A stretch of 16,041 bases of DNA from Synura sp. LO234KE (lineage: Eukaryota; Sar; Synurophyceae; Synurales; Mallomonadaceae): assembly GCA_015143735.1 (NCBI GenBank), contig VKHC01000072.1, positions 1-16,041 of the forward strand. The letters run 5' to 3'. Positions 9,872 through 16,041 of this stretch are shown here, one piece after another. The position numbers and the translations under genes were made by a program. The notes under the pieces are model-generated. The model was not told where the DNA came from. It saw only the letters and a program-made list of their open reading frames with translations, and did no database searches. Numbering within the stretch: the stretch's first letter is position 1; every line of letters begins with the position of its first letter.

Positions 9872-12800
9872 CTAAGAAACTGAAACTACTCCTACCGGAC
9901 TATATCTCCACTCGGGATGGTAGCTCTCCGGACCAATCGAAATTCTAGAACACTTCTTCACTGCGAAGGCGAGCAGGCCCAACGTGGCAAGGAGCGCCAA
10001 TGTTACGCCCATGTAGGCGGGCAGCCTATGGGCGTAAGTGATATCCGAGGAGTAGTCTACCTCTTCCTCTACACTTCCGTCCAGACTCTCGCCCCTACTG
10101 CTGTCCGTCGACGAGCCGATCCCAACAGCGATACTACTTCTGCTCTTTTCGACCGGGTCCGCACGGGCGGATGGAGCAGTTGAAGTGCGTGGCTCGAGGG
10201 CGACATGAGACAGGGGGCGAGTTGCTGGAACCAATCGACCCCTCTGCAGTTGCAGGACCTCCTGCCTCGCGCTTCCCTCCTCCCTATAGTAGGAATGATT
10301 CCAAAATATGCACTGTGGCGAGTATCCCAAGACGCGCATATGACCCCGGTCACCGACGTGGACCAAGACGGGATCGGAGGGCCAGAGAAGTCTCCCCCGA
10401 ACCTCCTTTCCAACGTGGTTCACAACTTGCCAATTGGGGTCACTTCTTGCTTTGACCAAATGAGAGCGGGGGGAGCCTTGAGGGAATCCTTGGTTCATGT
10501 CACTCCACGACTGGTCCACCATCGCCCACGCCACCAACATATGGTACCCCGGAGGAAGCGCTTCACCTTTACCATGATGATTGTCACTGCTTCGGTCCAT
10601 TCCTTCTTGACGAGGAGTATCACCTGTATCAAAAGCGTCGTATCCGCCATCACGTGAAGTCCTTGTTAAATTGAACGTCCGCGCCTGTACTTCCGCAGAG
10701 AACACGTCGGCCGAGGTAGGACGCATAGGATCACTCCAGCCCCAACGTGCGCTCCCCGACTTCACATCCCGAGCGGCACCATGGAATGTCCCAGACGACA
10801 TCGTGCTAGAGTATTTACTAGTCAACCCCCGACCCACACGTCGCCTGGCCCGCCACGTGGACGCTCGTCTGCTCTGTCGCATCGTCTTTCTCAACTTCCA
10901 CCTCTCCGCCTGTCGCTCCGCCATTCCTTTTCTATGCAAATTGCCTCCTCCCATTAGACTATGCGAGCTCACCAAGCTTTGGATTGTCTCCCTTGTACCT
11001 CCTATGTGTCGTCCATAGTCCTCCAATTGTTCTCGAATTGCACTTCGGTTGAAACTGAGGGCTCTGGACAAGCGGTCTCGAAATAAAACCGTTTGTTCCG
11101 GCACTGGAATCCAGCTCAACCACGTGGCGTCCACACGCACCGCCCCTCCCACATACCAAGTCACGGAGAATTGTCCGGTTGGACTATGTAAGGAGCGGAC
11201 GTCGTCTGCTGGACCTGTGTCATGGGCATTAGACTGTGTCCCGTCGTCGAGAATCACGGACGGTGTCACGCTTTGGATACACACGTAGGGCTCTACGACG
11301 TCCACCGCCAACAGTCCCAGTCGGACATTACGTGGCACGTGTCCGTTACACCTCGATTTGTCGCTTAAGATCTAAGTCCCAAGACATGACAAACGGCACA
11401 ACAGCATGAAATGAGATAGAAGTTGGTTGAGTGGTAGAGGAGCTTGGCTCACGGTTCACTGGGTCCGTCCTTCCCCCCCCAACCACTCAAGAATGGAGAC
11501 ATATGACTGGCCCACTCCCCTCTACCTACCTGACACGGTCCTCCCAGAGCGTCATCTTTGGGCTTCTTGTCATCGGAGGTCTCTACAAGGAACACCAGCG
11601 CAGCGTTTGTACCGGTTCCAGTGCTATTGTCCCTGTCAGCTTTAGCGTTGATATCGACCGTGTTGTCGCATTTCCTCATTGGTCCACTGTCCCAACCGGC
11701 GGCATAGGCCCAATCCTGACGACATGCCAAGTTGGAAACATGAGCGATACAAAAAATATCGAAAATGTCGGGCGTTGAAAAATCTATAGAGTAAGAGGAT
11801 ACCTCGAGGCCGCCGTCAACTGGATAGACAACAGAGTTCATTTTCCCGACAGGATACAGTTTATGTGGCCCGGGCCCTTCTGCGGGCGTCGCGCTGCCAG
11901 CGAATGCCACTAACCTCGCTCCTATCTCGTTATGGGCGTTGTTATCCGGGGAATTATCTTTAGGAGACACATGGTTAAGCGATCCCCACTCGTAAGCAAC
12001 CGCTTCCATTCCGGCGTGGAAAGTAACGAGGATCTGATCATCATGCATGATAAAACAACAGTTGTTTTCGAGTAGACTTTATGATATTGATGCATGCTTC
12101 CTATTCACGAAATGCACATGAAAAATATCGAGTAAAATGCGTGTGAGGTTTAGCAAAGAGTGCAGTATACTCGCACTATATATATAGAGGTACAATTGTG
12201 AGTCCAAATATAAACACGATCATTCTAAAATACGATTTCATCTAGATACATTTATTCAAAACCAGATGCAATAGTATACAGGCGATTTTCAAGGATAAAA
12301 GTATACCTGGAAGATATTTTGTCGAAATGCAGCTTGTAGCACTTTAGCAGTAGCTGATTGAAGGCAATTCTCATTATGTCGCATGTAAGGAAAATCTCGG
12401 TTCGGATCGATTCCTAGACATTGACATTATGCAAATATATCAAAGGAATCTGTAGTGGTGCAATATCCACCTGCGTCTGTTCGGATATTAGTCAGGTGAC
12501 CTAAACAATTCGTTGTTGGGATAATAAAGGTATCACGAGAGAGGGCAAGGAAAATAAGCCAAGTTTTCTCGGAGTCGCTTAAGTTGAATATTTCTATTTG
12601 AGTACAGCTCTCTTTGTTTCCGCTGATGATACATTGTGGAACCCAAGAGAGAAGTTGAGCAATTAATAATGAAGATAGTGGACCCTACGAAAAAGAAGTA
12701 ATAAATAACAAGGCACAGTTCACAATAGCCGTAAATACTCAACAACTCTCTCATCGCCGTGGATTTCACCACTTAGTAATAATTGAGGCCGAAAACTTCT

Positions 12801-13098
12801 AGGATAAATAGTCCTGAAATCTGTCGCACGAATAATGGTCGGGGAGCATTTTTTCACACCCTGTTAAGGACATTCAGCAAATGCATAAATAATTTAAATT
12901 TAGTAAATAAATTTTAACCTCGTTGGATTGCTGAATTCCCCAAAGATCATACGCATTCTGAACTAAAACGAAGTCTTTATTAATGCCTAATTTGATAGAT
13001 GACTCCAAAATAGCATCATACGATAGATCTGTGAACCTCGTCCTTGCCAAGGATATTTCGAGAAGCAATATTAAACTTAATCTTGTCGAATAGTGCAT
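9872..13098 (-). CDS. M14-family zinc carboxypeptidase, membrane anchored
   Basis: Seven exons in transcript order: 13098-12919, 12860-12744, 12684-12471, 12413-12307, 12033-11803, 11715-11530, 11371-9872, giving 844 residues. All phases agree. The start has an in-frame TGA two codons upstream. Residues 1-18 look like a signal peptide. M14 signatures follow: GEIHGDER with zinc ligands H94 and E97; GIDPNRDFPY with N175-R176, the substrate carboxylate-binding pair; VTFHAG with third zinc ligand H212; GGLE|DWAY split by the 87-nt intron; LVETSDDKKP with catalytic E328; HVPRNVRL. All catalytic residues are therefore present. The family removes C-terminal residues from peptides. A C-terminal beta-sandwich-like region begins at VTWYVGGAV, is interrupted by about 170 basic, low-complexity residues, and resumes at LPPGYHMLVAWA. 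One membrane helix (about 797-818) and a 26-residue tail suggest a type I surface or secretory protein. Substrate specificity is unknown. Confidence 0.93.
11716..11802 (-). other. In-frame 87-nt intron of the carboxypeptidase
   Basis: This stretch is a multiple of three and has no stop, so it can be misread as 29 extra codons. Removing it (donor GTATCC, acceptor CGTCAG) joins GGLE to DWAYAAGWD and restores a conserved M14 motif, so it is an intron. If it were retained, the protein would carry an insertion right at the substrate pocket. Confidence 0.85.
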
Positions 13099-13167
13099 AA
13101 ATCAGTAATACTAGAAAGCATAAAACGGAGAACTCAGTCCAACATTACAGTTTTCACCGCGATAAAG

Positions 13168-13176
13168 AAAAAAAAA
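13168..13176 (-). terminator. Pol III T-run of the U6 locus
   Basis: Nine consecutive T on the minus strand directly follow the U6 3' end (GTATCGCAG then T9). This is a strong RNA polymerase III terminator in the expected position. Confidence 0.85.
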
Positions 13177-13211
13177 CTGCGATACTTCTTCTCGAATTGT
13201 GCGTGTCGGCC

Positions 13212-13243
<32 letters not shown>

Positions 13244-13264
13244 ACTGATGCCCCGAAGGGCAAC
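13173..13264 (-). ncRNA. U6: U6 spliceosomal snRNA locus lacking the distal internal stem-loop
   Basis: Read on the minus strand, this has the U6 parts in order: a 5' hairpin TGCCC-TTCG-GGGCA, the conserved AAAATTGGAACGATACAG, the ACAGAGA box, the GATTAGCA segment with the AGC triad, and a 3' region GACACGCACAATTCGAGAAG ending in T9. U6 pairs with U4, then with U2 and the 5' splice site, and holds the catalytic metals of the spliceosome. Compared with the highly conserved U6 sequence, about 13 nt are missing between GGCC and GACACGC. Those are the CCU / loop / AGG-AU that form the distal internal stem-loop, including the bulged U that binds metal. The length is about 92 nt against the usual 100-110. 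It could be a pseudogene or an expressed variant; the identity as U6-derived is secure. Confidence 0.92.
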
Positions 13265-13560
13265 ATACCTAATTGTTTTATATATATAAAGGTAAAAACT
13301 GCTAGGTTCAATTCCCCCTTGCGATCACATTTTTTCGCAAATTTATATTTATTGTGTCTTTTAGCCGGAAAGATGACCTGCAGACTTTTGAGAAAATCGA
13401 ATAGTTAAGTTAAAATCTGTGGACTTGATATTTGTGGTAATTCTTAATTTACCTTAGTTGCCCAAAATTTTAGGCGTAAAAAACAACTGTTGTCACGTGT
13501 CAGTTAGTGCACGAAACAGTTTCATTTTGATTTAATTTGCTTTTCTTTATCGTGGATAAT
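13265..13560. promoter_or_regulatory. Shared upstream region of U6 (-) and channel (+)
   Basis: About 300 bp separate the U6 5' end from the channel ATG. The region holds the U6 TATA box, a GGTTCAATTCC sequence at about 13305-13315 that resembles a Pol III B box on the plus strand, and AT-rich DNA. The channel promoter must lie here unless its 5' UTR contains introns. Confidence 0.5.
13276..13290 (-). promoter_or_regulatory. TATA box of the U6 locus
   Basis: TTTATATATATAAAA lies about 12-26 nt upstream of the inferred U6 5' end, with its first TATA about 24 nt away. That is the usual TATA position for a Pol III type 3 U6 promoter. The 5' end of the RNA is uncertain by a few bases. Confidence 0.7.
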
Positions 13561-16041
13561 ATGCCTCTTGTCCAGCATAGAGAAGACTTGTCTGAGCTTA
13601 TTCTGATAGCAGCAAAGCTAAAAATGAAGATGCAGAAGAATAAAAAGAAAATATTGCGCACCGAGAAAGCATCTATTCATTCGAAAGAAAATTCCATCCA
13701 TGAAAAAAATGTATCTGCCTCATTTATTTGGAAAGTTTCTGCTCTATTCAAAAACTTTGTGGAGCATGAAATCTACAAATTTTTTAGTCTCATGGCTTTT
13801 GTAATTGCATTCTTCGATCTTACTTATAGAATGCAAGGATTTGAGTACGGTGTTTTGGATTGGGAAGTAGCTGTTTCAGTACTGGATTTCTTTGTAAATA
13901 TATACTTCATATGCGGAGGAATTTTCTATTTATTGTCGTTTTACGTTTCGGTTAACATAGAATACGAAACCATGCCTAAAAATTTTATATTGAGGGCATA
14001 TACTTATTTGAGATTATCCGGACTAGTGCCAATAATCATCGGTATATTCTGTTCTTTATGAACGAATTCTTCTTAATCGATGATTTTATGTTCTCAGGTT
14101 CATGCTGCTTGGCGTACTCCGGAAAATCTTTCAAAACCTTCAGAAATGACGACTTTTCCAAACTATTATTTTTTGCCCGGTTCTTGCTCATGTCTCCAAT
14201 ATTGTTTGTCCAGTTTCCCAGGGTGGATGTTTTGATGGTGAGATTTATTATCTTGATATTTTTTAAGTGAAGTCTGCTCAGACCTCGTCTTTATATCACT
14301 TTACTTGTAAATTATAATACTTACTTCAAAACTGAAAATATTCTATTTACTTTACGCTTCCTATAGTTATTCTCACTGTGAATATACATCTTCTTATTCA
14401 CTGTTCCTTTTTTGCTTAACAACAGAGCGCCATCACGTATGGCACCCGACCCGTATTTGTAACATGCTGCCTACTATTGCTCTTGAACTTCGTCTATGGC
14501 GCAATCGGATTTTCGTTCTTCAAGGAAAACGACCCTTACCACTTTGGAACTCTCAACCTCAGTATGTGGACTCTATTCGAGATATTTACTCTCAATGTAA
14601 AAACACCTGAAACACTTCTCATTTACTCCTATTTCTTACTTACAAAGTCTTCCATTTTATATTTCATAGAACTGGTCGGATACAATGTATCTCAATATAC
14701 ACGGGTGCGACAAATACCCAACATTATACACCACTGGAAACCAATCGGAGTACGTCACTATCCACGGAGCGGTTATGTATCTCCCCATCTGCTACGACCC
14801 GCGTCCACAACCCATCATCGCCAATATGGTGTTTATCAGCTACGTTGTTCTGAGCAACTTCATTTTGCTCAGTCTCACCGTCGCTTCGGTGACCACGGGA
14901 ATTAAGAACCGTCTCGCACAGCTGAAGCACGACATGGCCCGGGAGGACGCGGCAAATTTGGCTCTGCAGGGCGGGAAGGAGGAACGGTCTGGGAGGGTAT
15001 CGAATCAGAACAAGGGGAGATATGGCCTGGGACTGGGACTTGGATTGAAAGTCTTTGCCAGCAGGAGGAGGCGGTCCAACCCCGGGAGTACAGTTCTTCC
15101 TCAACCCAACTCGTCCGTCAGGAGAACCGGAGACCTCGCTCGCAAACTGTCTACGATCGGAACGTATGTACCTCCGACGGACCAAGGGTCTGAATACCTC
15201 TCATTAGAAACCAAACAGTTTATTGAAAATCTGCACTTGCAAGATACGTCCACCTTCTCTCCCCCAGGATATCCCTCCGCCTCATCGCCTTCCAGCAAAC
15301 AATCGGCAGGTCTAAAGGAAAAAATATTGCTGCGGTCATTGCTCATGCGCGTGTGGCGAGATGTCAAAGACGCGAGCGGGGGAGGGATTCTCAAATCCGA
15401 GGACTCTATCGGCACCACCTCCAATGGATATCATTTGCTCTACACCACATTCGCACTGCAACGTATGTTGGCGGCGTGGCCGTACAAAACTGCTGTGTTC
15501 TTGCTTCTGCTCGCCGCTGCTTCTCTGGATGTGTTTGTGATTCAAGAAGGCTACTTAGAACCGATCTGGGTGGTGGGAGCCTCCATCTGTCTGCAGGGAC
15601 TCTTGACGCTCGATTTGGCTCTCCACGCAGTGAGTAGGTATCCGTTAGTATCGGAGTACCTGGCAAATAAGTGGGTCCTTCTCGATTGGTGCCTGATGGT
15701 CGCCATATGGCTCGTGACGGGCTACTATTGGGAGTACAGCATTGGTGAGCATCCTATATACGACCGCGTCCTCCCCTACCCTCAATTCAGTCGATGGCCT
15801 CCGCTCGTGGACCCGCACTCTCCACCAATTATCCCCTTCCTGTGAAACCCCTTGAAAAAGGTCCTCCAACCTGCTTTCCCCTAACTCTCCTGTCCCTGTC
15901 CATGTCCATGTCCCCACCTCGCCCCACAGGTCTCCTAAGAGTGCTCAGCGTGCTTCGTATATTCAGAATCATGACCGCGATCTCAGACCTCAACGTTATG
16001 TTTCAGTCCATCTCCTCCTCCGTGTCCGCGCTCTACTACGT
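13561..16041 (+). CDS. Voltage-gated cation channel, multi-domain, 3' truncated by window
   Basis: Five exons in phase: 13561-14041, 14098-14237, 14426-14596, 14670-15744, 15930-16041 (continues past the edge). An in-frame TGA at 13528-13530 with no splice acceptor before the ATG supports the start. The cytosolic N-terminus is Lys-rich. Domain I: S1 about 73-90, S2 about 104-131, S3 about 150-168, S4 about 184-206, S5 about 214-234, pore helix NLSMWTLFEIFTLNNW, S6 about 313-341. The filter reads TLNNW, with N264 where Glu or Asp is usual. C277 and C305 in the pore-S6 loop could form a disulfide. A polar, basic linker follows, then domain II S1-S3 (about 534-617) and an S4 with regular arginines (LLRVLSVLRIFRIM). 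The layout fits a two-domain or four-domain plasma-membrane or endomembrane cation channel. The ion it passes cannot be told from the sequence. Confidence 0.88.

Noticed and set aside
9917-11018. Plus-strand open frames across the peptidase last exon
   Set aside because: They are antisense to the long carboxypeptidase exon, which continues family motifs from the upstream exons.
12533-12772. Minus-strand frame starting MVKSTAMREL
   Set aside because: It runs through the 12685-12743 intron; its part upstream of that intron is the wrong frame of peptidase exon 2, and in the correct frame that exon gives GEIHGDERV.
13304-13325. tRNA suggested by GGTTCAATTCC
   Set aside because: Only two of five T-stem pairs can form and no acceptor or anticodon arm can be placed around it.

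Overview
The window is nuclear DNA of a unicellular eukaryote. Three spliced protein genes can be rebuilt exon by exon, with mostly short GT-AG introns (55-290 nt) whose phases all match. A U6 spliceosomal RNA locus lies among them. The wording of the M14 peptidase (GG-L/M-E-DWAY, ETSDDKKP, H-V/I-PRN-V/I-RL) and of the cation channel (pore followed by a Cys-containing loop) looks to me like stramenopile or other SAR-type protists. I could not run a search, so that placement is inference.

Layout. 1-5345: nearly 5 kb with no convincing gene, only short unrecognised open stretches, some hairpins and G-rich tracts. 5346-8787 (+): ten exons of a calpain-family protein; its first exon is missing or very short. 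8788-9871: spacer between convergent genes. 9872-13098 (-): seven exons of a complete M14 zinc carboxypeptidase with a signal peptide and a C-terminal membrane anchor. 13173-13264 (-): U6 snRNA locus with TATA box and T-run. 13561-16041 (+): five exons of a multi-domain voltage-gated cation channel that runs off the right edge.

Most interesting points. (1) The U6 locus keeps its promoter, 5' hairpin, ACAGAGA box, AGC triad and terminator, but lacks about 13 nt that form the distal internal stem-loop, the catalytic metal-binding hairpin. (2) The calpain has lost all three catalytic residues (Cys to Asn, His to Val, Asn probably to Gln) while the rest of its fold is well kept, so it is probably a pseudoprotease. 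(3) All three protein genes are visibly AT-rich in their 5' exons and introns and GC-rich in their 3' exons, whichever strand they are on. (4) The channel has Asn in the selectivity-filter position usually held by Glu or Asp, and a charge-poor first S4.

No operon-like link between the genes is visible. The U6 locus sits between the divergent peptidase and channel genes, so these three probably share a crowded promoter region.
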